Shown: positions 34,501 through 41,637 of the stretch, piece by piece | Numbering within the stretch: the stretch's first letter is position 1 | Layout of the letters: each line of letters opens with the position of its first letter | DNA from: Arthrobacter sp. zg-Y238 | GTDB taxonomy: Bacteria; Actinomycetota; Actinomycetes; Actinomycetales; Micrococcaceae | Assembly (NCBI RefSeq): GCF_024385525.1 | Contig: NZ_JANFLU010000012.1 | Span: 117,750 to 181,749, forward strand | Length of the DNA stretch: 64,000 nt | Direction of reading: 5' to 3' | Made by a program: the position numbers and the translations under genes | Notes under the pieces: generated by a model | Database searches by the model: none | Seen by the model: only the letters and a program-made list of their open reading frames with translations | Told to the model about the DNA's origin: nothing

Positions 34501-35118
34501 CTAGTGGCGCGACTGGGCCGAGGATGACCCGCGACGGGCCTTCAGTGGAATGAATACCGCGTAGAACGCACCCCAGCAGATCCAGAACACGGTCGAGATG
34601 CTTCGTTCAGAGATTCCAGGGAGCCGGCGGCGACCCATAGCGGCAATCCCGGATACTGCCGCTGTCACCACCACGAACCGGATCATCCGGCCGGGCACGC
34701 TCCAGGCAAGAAACGTCACGAGCGGGGTCCGCTGCAGCCCGGCTGCCCGCGCGTAGAGCTTGTACGGGATTCCACGGGTGGGGCCCCGCAGCAAAGACGC
34801 GGCCCCGGACTTGGCGATCTCCTGCTCCACCTCGCTGATCATTGCATCCGTGATTGCCGGAACTTTCACCAACACCTTACGCGAGGTGTTTGCGGCTACC
34901 TTGCGCGCCCACCAGTACGTCACTGCCCCTCCGGCCATGGCGCCGCCGAGGGCTGAGACCGTGGTGCCGAGCGCGCGTTTCGGCCGGCGCAGCCCCACCC
35001 AGGATGTCCACACATCGGGGACCACAAAGAAGAACGTCGCTTCCGCGAAGCCCCAGGCGCCGGCGATTCCGTGGTCCCGCAGGGCATTCCCGAAGGCTGA
35101 TTTGCGCCTAGTTCTCAT
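34501..35118 (-). CDS. VTT/DedA-like membrane protein
   Basis: A 205-residue membrane protein. It reads WGFAEATFFFVVPDVWTSWVGL at the start, LGGAMAGGAVTYWWARKV, then the region IPYKLYARAAGLQRTPLVTFLAWSVPGRMIRFVVV, which recalls the SNARE-associated/VTT fold of DedA and YqaA proteins, implicated in lipid scrambling. The assignment rests on pattern only. A C-terminal helix (FWICWGAFYAVFIPL) and basic tail follow. It is divergent from the phospholipid operon (125 bp between starts), consistent with but not proving a lipid role. Confidence 0.55.
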   Translation of the reverse strand: MRTRRKSAFGNALRDHGIAGAWGFAEATFFFVVPDVWTSWVGLRRPKRALGTTVSALGGAMAGGAVTYWWARKVAANTSRKVLVKVPAITDAMISEVEQEIAKSGAASLLRGPTRGIPYKLYARAAGLQRTPLVTFLAWSVPGRMIRFVVVTAAVSGIAAMGRRRLPGISERSISTVFWICWGAFYAVFIPLKARRGSSSAQSRH

Positions 35119-35243
35119 GTTTACACTGTAATGAATGGTGACGTGGAAATACGGGATTGATCGCGGGTTGCTGCCGGTTCCGCCGCCCGCCCCGCATTAG
35201 CGTAAGAGTTACGGCAAGAAGGCCCAATGAATGGATACTTTAT

Positions 35244-35939
35244 ATGAGCCACGGAACGGATAGGCGGGAAATTCCGCAGCGCAGCAGCCAATGGGCGGCC
35301 AAATCTGCGGATATTCTTGCGGCGGCGAAACTCACCCCAAATCAGATTTCGGTCGGTTCAGTGGTGTTCGCCGCAGTGGGTGCCGCTGCGTTGATCTGGT
35401 CGGCACATACCGACGACGCCATTATTCGTGCTGTCTTACTGGCTGCGGCTGCTGCCTGTATACCGCTGCGTTTGTTGTTGAACATGCTCGATGGAATGCT
35501 GGCCGTGGAAAAGGGTATGAGCTCACCGGTGGGTGATATCTACAATGAACTGCCTGATCGGATCTCCGATGTGCTGTTCCTGGGGGCAGCAGGCATCGCC
35601 ACCGCCGGGCTGGTGACCGCCGACCGAGTCGATTTCGGGGTGACACTGGGATTCCTTGCGGCGATACTCGCCGTACTCACCGCTTACATCCGCTGCCTCG
35701 GAGCATCCCTCGGCACGGGAAACTTCTTCGATGGGCCCTTGGCCAAACCGCACCGCATGTGGTTGCTGATGATCGGCGTCCTGGTGGGCACCGCCGAACC
35801 ATGGCTTCCCTGGGCGGAAGGTTGGGCATTGTTCGGCACGCTGGCGCTCATCGCGTTAGGCTCCGTGCTCACCTGTGCTCGCCGACTGCGCCGTGTCAGC
35901 GCTGCGCTGCGTGCCCGCAGCAAGGGCTTGCCATCATGA
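35244..35939 (+). CDS. CDP-alcohol phosphatidyltransferase family protein
   Basis: A 231-residue membrane enzyme. The active-site region reads LLNMLDGMLAVEKGMSSPVG then DIYNELPDRISD, following the CDP-alcohol transferase pattern DGx2A...G...Dx3-type with the usual Arg after Ala replaced (AVE). Members join a CDP-activated lipid to an alcohol head group. About six membrane helices are visible. The head group cannot be inferred. The ATG at 35244 is the best start; the stop overlaps the ATG of the acyltransferase. First gene of an operon resembling ynbABC of E. coli. Confidence 0.8.
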   Translation: MSHGTDRREIPQRSSQWAAKSADILAAAKLTPNQISVGSVVFAAVGAAALIWSAHTDDAIIRAVLLAAAAACIPLRLLLNMLDGMLAVEKGMSSPVGDIYNELPDRISDVLFLGAAGIATAGLVTADRVDFGVTLGFLAAILAVLTAYIRCLGASLGTGNFFDGPLAKPHRMWLLMIGVLVGTAEPWLPWAEGWALFGTLALIALGSVLTCARRLRRVSAALRARSKGLPS

Positions 35940-36670
35940 ACGTCGGCAGCGCTTCCCGGCGCAGCCTCGCGAAACTTATCAGCGCCTTCGCCGGTGCGCG
36001 CGTGGTGAGTGCAGCCGGAGATTCTGAACTGGATCTACCCGGGCAGGCCATCTATTACGCGAACCATTCGAGCCATCTGGACTTCCTCACCATTTGGGCC
36101 GCACTGCCGGCAGGGCTTCAGCAACGCGCCCGCCCGGTGGCTGCCAAGGACTACTGGGGCTCCGGGGTGCGTAAGGCTTTTGCCGAACAGATCTTCAACG
36201 CCTATTTGGTCGAGCGCCACGGCTCCAGCAGCCGCCGGCAGCGCACGTCGGACTCAGGGGTCAGCCCCAAGGGACAGGTGGAGGGCATGGCCGAGGTGCT
36301 GGCCGCCGGTGATTCGCTGATTATCTTCCCTGAAGGCACCCGGGGCGACGGCGATACGATCGCCCAGTTTCACGGCGGACTGTACAAACTGGCCCGTCTC
36401 CACCCTGAGGTGCCGGTGGTCCCCGTGACGCTCGCCAACCTCGGACGGATCCTCCCCAAAGGTGCGGTGATCCCGGTGCCCCACCTCTCGACTGTCATCT
36501 TCGGTGAGCCCCTCCATCTGGATCCCGATGAGGACAGGCAGACGTTCCTGGCCCGCGCCCGGAAGGTTCTCGTGGAAGCCCTCGCCAAGCATCAAGGCAC
36601 GCAATCTCCCCCCAGACAGGACGACGGCGTCTCGGCCCCTCGCAGCCAGGACCGGCAGGACAACCCGTGA
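35936..36670 (+). CDS. PlsC-type 1-acyl-glycerophosphate acyltransferase
   Basis: A 244-residue acyltransferase. The catalytic H-x4-D lies in YYANHSSHLDFLTIWAALP (about residue 45), with the second block IIFPEGTRGDGDTIAQF (FPEGTR, about 125) and the third VPVVPVTLANLGRILP. It should transfer a fatty acid to lysophosphatidate or a related lipid at the inner membrane face. No clear membrane helix is present apart from the hydrophobic N-terminal part. ATG 35936 overlaps the previous stop by 4 bp and its TGA overlaps the next GTG by 4 bp, so the three genes are co-translated. Confidence 0.85.
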   Translation: MNVGSASRRSLAKLISAFAGARVVSAAGDSELDLPGQAIYYANHSSHLDFLTIWAALPAGLQQRARPVAAKDYWGSGVRKAFAEQIFNAYLVERHGSSSRRQRTSDSGVSPKGQVEGMAEVLAAGDSLIIFPEGTRGDGDTIAQFHGGLYKLARLHPEVPVVPVTLANLGRILPKGAVIPVPHLSTVIFGEPLHLDPDEDRQTFLARARKVLVEALAKHQGTQSPPRQDDGVSAPRSQDRQDNP

Positions 36671-37659
36671 GCGGCTGGGAACTGGGTTTGTTGGACTCGT
36701 CGTCGCTGAAACTCCTCGGCGGCGTCGTCGTTGTTCAAGTTTTAGCCACCGTGGTCGCGTGGATTCTGGGCCGCCGATTGGGCATCACGAGCACCATCCT
36801 GAATCTGAAGCAGCGCATCAACGCCTGGTGGTTGATGGTCGCACTGCTAGGCGCTGTCCTGGCAGCCGGCGAGACAGTGACGATTGTGCTGTTCCTGCTG
36901 CTGTCGTTTCTGGCACTGCGCGAGTTCATCACCATCTCGCCGACCGGCCGCGGAGATCACAAAGTGCTCGTGTGGCTGGTGTTCATCATCCCCGCAGTGC
37001 ACTACTGGTTCCTGTGGGAGCACTGGTATGGCATGTTCAGTGTGTTCATCCCGGTGTACGCCTTCCTCTTCCTGCCGGCGCGCAATGCGCTCGCCGGGCA
37101 GACCACCGGGTTCCTGCAGCGAACCGCGGCCATTCAGTGGGCGCTGATGGTATGCGTCTACGCCATCAGTTACGCCCCGGCGCTCCTGCAGCTTCCGTTT
37201 GCCATGGAGGCAGGCCGAGATGCGGCCGAAGGCTCGGCGCCTGGGACTGGTGGGGCTACCGGAGCGCATCTGCTGCTGTTCCTGCTGATCGTGGTGCAGG
37301 GCTCCGACGTGCTGCAGTACGTGTGGGGCAAGACGCTCGGGAAGCACCCGATCGCGCCGAGCGTGAGTCCCAACAAGACCTGGGAAGGATTCATCGGGGG
37401 AGTGCTTTCGGCCACCGCCCTGGGGGCTGCCCTATGGTGGGTCACGCCGTTCACCCCGTTGATGGCCGCGCTCCTGGCATTCATCTCCTGCGTGATGGGT
37501 TTCGCCGGAGGGCTGGTGATGTCTGCAATCAAGCGCGACCGCGGCATCAAGGATTTCGGCTCCATCATCCCCGGTCACGGCGGGATCATGGACCGTCTGG
37601 ACTCGCTCTGCTTTGCGGCACCGGTCTTCTTTCACGCCGTGCGATTCTTCTACACCTGA
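36667..37659 (+). CDS. CdsA-like phosphatidate cytidylyltransferase
   Basis: A 330-residue integral membrane protein of the CdsA family, which makes CDP-diacylglycerol from phosphatidate and CTP. Eight or so helices are visible; the family signature is read near the C-terminus as SAIKRDRGIKDFGSIIPGHG then GIMDRLDSL (about 290-318), and SPNKTWEGFIGG precedes it. A housekeeping CdsA is expected elsewhere, so this one is likely specialised for the two preceding enzymes. GTG 36667 overlaps the PlsC stop. Followed by a strong terminator shared with tRNA-Ser. Confidence 0.88.
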   Translation: MSGWELGLLDSSSLKLLGGVVVVQVLATVVAWILGRRLGITSTILNLKQRINAWWLMVALLGAVLAAGETVTIVLFLLLSFLALREFITISPTGRGDHKVLVWLVFIIPAVHYWFLWEHWYGMFSVFIPVYAFLFLPARNALAGQTTGFLQRTAAIQWALMVCVYAISYAPALLQLPFAMEAGRDAAEGSAPGTGGATGAHLLLFLLIVVQGSDVLQYVWGKTLGKHPIAPSVSPNKTWEGFIGGVLSATALGAALWWVTPFTPLMAALLAFISCVMGFAGGLVMSAIKRDRGIKDFGSIIPGHGGIMDRLDSLCFAAPVFFHAVRFFYT

Positions 37660-37690
37660 TAAATGCACCACGGAGACCCTAAAAATGCAG

Positions 37691-37716
37691 AAAACCCCCG
37701 GTTTCCCGGGGGTTTT
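37691..37716. terminator. bidirectional terminator between cdsA-like gene and tRNA-Ser(CGA)
   Basis: A perfect 11-bp stem AAAACCCCCGG / CCGGGGGTTTT with a TTTC loop, symmetric so that it carries A and T runs on both sides. It lies 31 bp after the cdsA-like stop and just past the 3' end of the tRNA on the other strand, so it can serve both. Confidence 0.9.
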
Positions 37717-37719
37717 CAG

Positions 37720-37809
37720 TGGCGGTGACGGTGGGATTTGAACCCACGTTGGCTTTTACACCAAACAACATTTCGAGTGTTGCACCTTCGGCCGCTCGGA
37801 CACGTCACC
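37720..37809 (-). tRNA. tRNA-Ser (CGA)
   Basis: A class II tRNA with acceptor stem GGTGACG/CGTCACC, discriminator G and an encoded CCA (37720-37722). The anticodon arm is CAACA-CTCGAAA-TGTTG, giving anticodon CGA (codon UCG). A long variable arm follows (TTTGGTG...CCAAC) and the T arm contains GGTTCAAATCC. It reads leftward toward the shared terminator. Confidence 0.95.
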
Positions 37810-37884
37810 AACGCGTCAACCTTACCGGGTTGAAGGCCCAACTCCCAAAAGCTGCCCCTTCAAGGCCTGGGGGACCAGATGGAA

Positions 37885-38370
37885 CTAGAGGTCGACGACG
37901 TCGTTCCTGCCGATATCGGGAGTGCCGCCGGTGGCTGCAGCCTTGCCGATCTTGAACAGGCTGACGAGCTTCGGTTCATCCGAGGCCCAGTATTCGGCGG
38001 TGTCCGAGTCCACCTTCAGCAGTGCGACAGACGGGTCTTCGCGGCCCTGCTCGAACCAACCCTCCACCGAGGTCTTCCACAGGGAGGAAATCTTGCCCTG
38101 ATCCTTCGTCAGCGTGGCGGTGCCGCTGATGGACAGGAAGCCCTCGGAATCACTGATGGCGACGTTAACGTGCGGGTTCGCACGGACCTCGTCGGCCTTG
38201 GGGGAGGGGTCCGGAGTAAAGAACCACAGGTTGCCGTCCGAATCCGCCTCCTGCAGCTGCAACGGCCGGCTGACCAGGTTCCCCTGCAGATCCACCGTGG
38301 TCACCGTGGCAATTCGGGCCTTTTCGAGAATCTTGACGACGGTGTCCCGTCCATCTTGCTCTGATCCCAT
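37885..38370 (-). CDS. pyridoxamine 5'-phosphate oxidase-fold protein (general stress 26-like)
   Basis: A 161-residue split-barrel flavin-fold protein. Segments KARIATVTTVDLQGNLVSRPLQLQ, GNLWFFTPDPSPKADEVRANPHVNV and SISGTATLTKDQGKISSLW match the PPOx/general stress protein 26 group, which bind FMN or F420 and are stress-linked in actinobacteria. True PdxH activity is unlikely. The 13-mer GTAGGCTTACTAA lies 33 bp upstream (38415-38403) and is shared with the acidic protein gene at 8736. It lies downstream of tadA on the same strand orientation with a 69-bp gap. Confidence 0.83.
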   Translation of the reverse strand: MGSEQDGRDTVVKILEKARIATVTTVDLQGNLVSRPLQLQEADSDGNLWFFTPDPSPKADEVRANPHVNVAISDSEGFLSISGTATLTKDQGKISSLWKTSVEGWFEQGREDPSVALLKVDSDTAEYWASDEPKLVSLFKIGKAAATGGTPDIGRNDVVDL

Positions 38371-38439
38371 AACGGAAACTCCTTAATTGTAGCGTTCCGG
38401 GATTAGTAAGCCTACGTACAAACCGAACCGGGCGGAACG

Positions 38440-38919
38440 CTAGGAGTTGCGCTTTGAGCCGAAGAAGTCCCGCAGCAGGCGCGCCGATTCTTCCTCGCGC
38501 ACGCCGGGAAACACCTCGACCCAGTGATTCAGGCGGCGCTCACGCAGGATGTCGAACACAGAACCGGAGGCCCCTGCCTTCTCATCCCAGGCGCCGAACA
38601 CCACTTTCGGCACCCGGGCCAGGACGATCGCCCCGGCGCACATGGCGCACGGTTCAAGCGTCACCACGAGGGTGCAGCCTTCCAGCCGCCATTCCCCGAC
38701 GGCGGCAGCCGCCTTCCGGATGGCCAGCACCTCGGCGTGGCCTGTCGGGTCCCCTGTCGCCTCACGCTCGTTGCGCCCGGTTCCCAGCACCTCGCCGTCG
38801 GGACCCAGTACGACGGCGCCGATCGGCACGTCGCCTGTCTCCAGCGCCTTGCGGGCTTCGGCCAGGGCAAGGTCCATCCAGGTTTCGTGTGTGCGGGAAA
38901 GGGGCTCCATGCCTGCCAT
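38440..38919 (-). CDS. tadA: tRNA-specific adenosine deaminase TadA
   Basis: A 159-residue deaminase making inosine-34 in tRNA-Arg(ACG), whose gene is at 46867 in this window. The zinc site is HAEVLAIR (His, with catalytic Glu) and EPCAMCAGAIVLARVPKVVFG (PCxxC). The C-terminus GSVFDILRERRLNHWVEVFPGV is family-typical. ATG 38919 is used; ATG 38910 is equally possible, and a longer frame to 39024 would overlap the upp promoter. Divergent from upp with 66 bp between. Confidence 0.9.
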   Translation of the reverse strand: MAGMEPLSRTHETWMDLALAEARKALETGDVPIGAVVLGPDGEVLGTGRNEREATGDPTGHAEVLAIRKAAAAVGEWRLEGCTLVVTLEPCAMCAGAIVLARVPKVVFGAWDEKAGASGSVFDILRERRLNHWVEVFPGVREEESARLLRDFFGSKRNS

Positions 38920-38985
38920 CGTCCCCCATCCGCGCGCGCACGGGCGAACGCGGAGAGAGGCAGGGGGCAATGGTAGTTTTGAAGC

Positions 38986-39618
38986 ATGCGCGTACTTGTA
39001 GTGGATCACCCCCTCGTTGCCCACAAACTCACCGTTCTCCGCGACAAGGACACCCCGTCACCGATCTTCCGTCAGCTGACGGAAGAACTGGTCACCCTGC
39101 TGGCCTATGAAGCCACCCGAACCGTCCGCGTGGAGCCGGTTCCGATCGAGACTCCCGTCACCTCCGCCGTCGGCACTGGCCTGGTCAAGCCGACCCCGCT
39201 GGTGGTTCCCATCCTGCGCGCCGGCCTCGGCATGCTCGAAGGCATGACCCGCCTGGTCCCCACGGCCGAGGTCGGATTCCTGGGCATGGCCCGGAACGAA
39301 GAGACACTGGAAGCCATCACCTACGCCGAGCGCCTTCCGGATGACCTCACCGGCCGCCAGGTCTTCGTCCTGGACCCGATGCTGGCTACCGGCGGGACGC
39401 TGCGCGAGGCGATCAAGTTCATGTTCCAGCGCGGCGCCGCAGAGGTCATCTGCATCTGCCTGCTGGCCGCCCCGGAAGGCCTCTCGGTGCTTCAGGAGGA
39501 ACTCCAGGACGCCAACGTCACCGTAGTCCTCGCCTCGATCGACGAGCGGCTCGACGAGCACGCCTACATCGTCCCCGGCCTGGGCGACGCCGGCGACCGG
39601 CTTTACGGCGTCGTCTAA
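38986..39618 (+). CDS. upp: uracil phosphoribosyltransferase
   Basis: A 210-residue pyrimidine salvage enzyme making UMP from uracil and PRPP. Clear motifs are [24 protein letters not shown] (read as [11 protein letters not shown]...), [12 protein letters not shown], and the PRPP loop [16 protein letters not shown], ending [13 protein letters not shown], the uracil-binding loop. Length is normal. Start ATG 38986. A terminator at 39717 lies about 100 bp downstream. Confidence 0.95.
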   Translation: MRVLVVDHPLVAHKLTVLRDKDTPSPIFRQLTEELVTLLAYEATRTVRVEPVPIETPVTSAVGTGLVKPTPLVVPILRAGLGMLEGMTRLVPTAEVGFLGMARNEETLEAITYAERLPDDLTGRQVFVLDPMLATGGTLREAIKFMFQRGAAEVICICLLAAPEGLSVLQEELQDANVTVVLASIDERLDEHAYIVPGLGDAGDRLYGVV

Positions 39619-39716
39619 CCACCTCGCCCGAAGGGCCGCCTCTGAGGCCGGCTCTTCCGTCAGTGAAAAGCTCCGAACCCCTGTCCACTATGTGGACAAC
39701 AGCTTCCATGCTTGAC

Positions 39717-39762
39717 GGCACCTGCTTCGTAAGCTCGCTTACGGAGTGGGTGCCTTTTTTCT
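39717..39762 (+). terminator. rho-independent terminator after upp
   Basis: GGCACC / GGTGCC closes a stem whose inner part is CGTAAGC-TC-GCTTACG, followed by TTTTTTCT. Strong intrinsic terminator located about 100 bp past the upp stop. Confidence 0.88.
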
Positions 39763-39960
39763 AAACACTGTTCGATAGAGCGGAACGACGCACGCGCAGT
39801 GGAGCGAAATAGATTTAGGTCTTATACATATTTACGCATAGCTATTCATTGTGTCTTTTTGTGAACTGCGTCACAAAACGACCCATAACGTCCACTATGT
39901 GAGACAACCGACCCTTTGTTACTTGCGCGAATCCCTTTGTGACATGCAATAATCCGGAGT

Positions 39961-40074
39961 GTGAACACCAACACGGCAGCAGCAGTCGCAGTCTTCCCGG
40001 GCGGTCTCCGGGCCGCGAAGGAGACTCGCTGTTGTCGAATGCATATCTCTGGAACCACCCCTATCCCGAGGTAA
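39961..40074 (+). CDS. possible leaderless small upstream ORF
   Basis: A 37-codon frame (GTG to TAA) encoding MNTNTAAAVAVFPGGLRAAK then ETRCCRMHISGTTPIPR. AATAAT at 39948-39953 lies just where a -10 box would put the transcription start at or near the GTG, which would make a leaderless message, common in actinobacteria. The Cys-Cys pair near the end could be an attenuation sensor, but this is inference. It ends 97 bp before the winged-helix regulator. Not a known family. Confidence 0.35.
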   Translation: MNTNTAAAVAVFPGGLRAAKETRCCRMHISGTTPIPR

Positions 40075-40171
40075 GACTCAGGCCCAACTATGGGCATAAC
40101 AGGCGCCGTCTCGACCGGGCACACCCCCAGCAATCGAGCCGTGATGACGTCAAGTCACGATGAGGTCCCAC

Positions 40172-41041
40172 ATGTCAGTAGCATCCGGTTACGTCCACAT
40201 CTCCCTGCGCAATGCGCAGAACCGCGCCGGATCAGGTTCCCAGCGCCAGACCGCCGTCGGCGGTTTCCCCAGCACCTACGGCGCGCAGCCGTTTGGGAAC
40301 CAGTCCTATAGCGTCCCGGCCTCCAACAGCACCGGAGTCCGTCCGCTCCGCGCCGTTCCGGGCCAGGATGCCAGCCCCATGACCGCCCCCATGCCGGTGG
40401 TCACTCCGAACGGTATTCCCGGGCCGCAGCCGGTCAGCAATGACACGGCTGCCCGTGGATTCGTTATTTATGTAGGCCTCGATGAAGAAACCGCCGCAGC
40501 CAACGGCACGTCCCTGAGCAGGCTGGCGCAGGAAATCCGGGCCTACGTACAGACCCTCGTGCCATGCGCCCAAAGCCATGCAGCCGTGGCGCTTGCCCCT
40601 GCCGGAGCGTCCGGCTCGGATATCGACGTCGTCCGGCAGGCCCTCGGGGACCCCACGGTCCGGCGTCACCCGGCCCCGCAGCAGGTTCCGGCACCCCCGG
40701 TTCCGGCAGCTATCCGGCCCTCCGGGGTCCTGATCGACCTGTCCCGCCGCGAGGTGCACCTCGACGGGGACACGCTGAATCTGACCTTCAAGGAATTCGA
40801 GCTCCTGAACTACCTGGTGGAGAACGCCAGCAGGACGGTTGGGCGTGAAGAGCTTTTGGCAGGCCTGTGGCGCAACGCCGAAGAGGTGCCGAACGAACGC
40901 ACCATCGACGTCCACATCCGGCGGCTGCGGTCCAAGCTGGGCCGGCTGGCCAACACCGTCCGCACCGTCCGCGGGCAGGGGTACCGCTTCTACGAGCACC
41001 CCGAGGTTGTTGTCTGGGCCGCACCGGAATACAGCATCTAG
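40172..41041 (+). CDS. orphan OmpR/PhoB-type winged-helix regulator
   Basis: A 289-residue regulator lacking a receiver domain. Residues 1-90 are low complexity (Ser/Gly/Pro/Gln). Residues 90-165 hold a small alpha/beta domain (GFVIYVGLDEETAAANGTSL, LAQEIRAYVQTLVPCAQ). The C-terminal DNA-binding domain (190-275) is textbook: LTFKEFELLNYLVENASRTV, GREELLAGLWRNAEEV, RTIDVHIRRLRSKLG and RTVRGQGYRF. ATG 40172 has TGAGGT 6 bp before it. No histidine kinase is adjacent. Two GC-rich hairpins follow. Confidence 0.8.
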   Translation: MSVASGYVHISLRNAQNRAGSGSQRQTAVGGFPSTYGAQPFGNQSYSVPASNSTGVRPLRAVPGQDASPMTAPMPVVTPNGIPGPQPVSNDTAARGFVIYVGLDEETAAANGTSLSRLAQEIRAYVQTLVPCAQSHAAVALAPAGASGSDIDVVRQALGDPTVRRHPAPQQVPAPPVPAAIRPSGVLIDLSRREVHLDGDTLNLTFKEFELLNYLVENASRTVGREELLAGLWRNAEEVPNERTIDVHIRRLRSKLGRLANTVRTVRGQGYRFYEHPEVVVWAAPEYSI

Positions 41042-41050
41042 CTGCCAGCC

Positions 41051-41101
41051 GCGGTCCTTAGGACCGCAGCCGCGGACGGAGCGGGGGCTCCGTCCGCGGC
41101 T
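41051..41101 (+). terminator. two consecutive GC-rich hairpins
   Basis: GCGGTCC-TTA-GGACCGC (41051-41067) is followed directly by a perfect 15-bp stem, AGCCGCGGACGGAGC / GCTCCGTCCGCGGCT with loop GGGG (41068-41101). There is no T run, so it is a non-canonical terminator or an RNA-stability element between the regulator and the SixA-like gene. Confidence 0.6.
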
Positions 41102-41112
41102 AAACTTGGCAA

Positions 41113-41637
41113 ATGACCGGCCACCACCTCAAGAAACTCCAGCTCCTTCGCCATGCCAAGGCGGACTGGCCCCGCGACGTTGCAGACCACGAGCGCCCGC
41201 TCTCCGGGCGTGGACACCGGGACGCACCCCTGGCCGGGCAGTGGATGCGCGAGCACGGCAGCATTCCCGACTTCATCCTCTGCTCGTCTGCCCTGCGCGC
41301 GCGGCAGACATGCACCTGGGTCTGCAAGGAACTCGGGGATAAGGCGCCCACTGCCAAGCTCGAAGACGGTCTCTACGCGGCGACGCCGGAGCGGATCCTC
41401 AGCCTCATCAACCACGTTCCGGAAACGGTCACCAGCCTGCTGGTCATCGCGCACCTTCCCGGCGTCCAGGACCTGGCCATGCGGCTTGCCTCCGCGGACT
41501 CGGACGAAGAAGCCGTCATGGAAATGGCCACCCGCTATCCGACGTCGGGGCTCACCGTCATGGAACATGCACTGCCGTGGGCCGAGCTGGACGGCCGCGA
41601 CGCCCGCATCACCGACTTCGTGGTCCGCCGGGCCTAA
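41113..41637 (+). CDS. SixA-like histidine phosphatase
   Basis: A 174-residue branch-2-type histidine phosphatase. The RHG-like motif is LQLLRHAKADWP (about residue 12), with LCSSALRARQTCTWV and VIAHLPGVQDLAMRLA carrying the second His. SixA of E. coli dephosphorylates phosphohistidine on carrier proteins; the substrate here is unknown. ATG 41113. Its stop overlaps the stop of the convergent YhgE/Pip gene by 4 bp. Confidence 0.85.
   Translation: MTGHHLKKLQLLRHAKADWPRDVADHERPLSGRGHRDAPLAGQWMREHGSIPDFILCSSALRARQTCTWVCKELGDKAPTAKLEDGLYAATPERILSLINHVPETVTSLLVIAHLPGVQDLAMRLASADSDEEAVMEMATRYPTSGLTVMEHALPWAELDGRDARITDFVVRRA

Larger units (their letters stand above)
39619..40171. other. intergenic region with terminator, AT-rich promoter zone and possible small ORF
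   Basis: About 550 bp between upp and the winged-helix gene. It contains the terminator at 39717, an AT-rich zone (39765-39955), the near-repeat GTCCACTATGTG at 39683 and 39890 (the first as hairpin TGTCCAC/GTGGACA), and the possible 37-codon ORF annotated separately. A small palindrome GTGATGACGTCAAGTCAC lies at 40141-40158. Confidence 0.6.

Noticed and set aside
35119..35243. Riboswitch or T-box leader before the phospholipid operon
   Set aside because: No T-box, specifier loop or known riboswitch core was visible; only a plain 125-bp divergent spacer.
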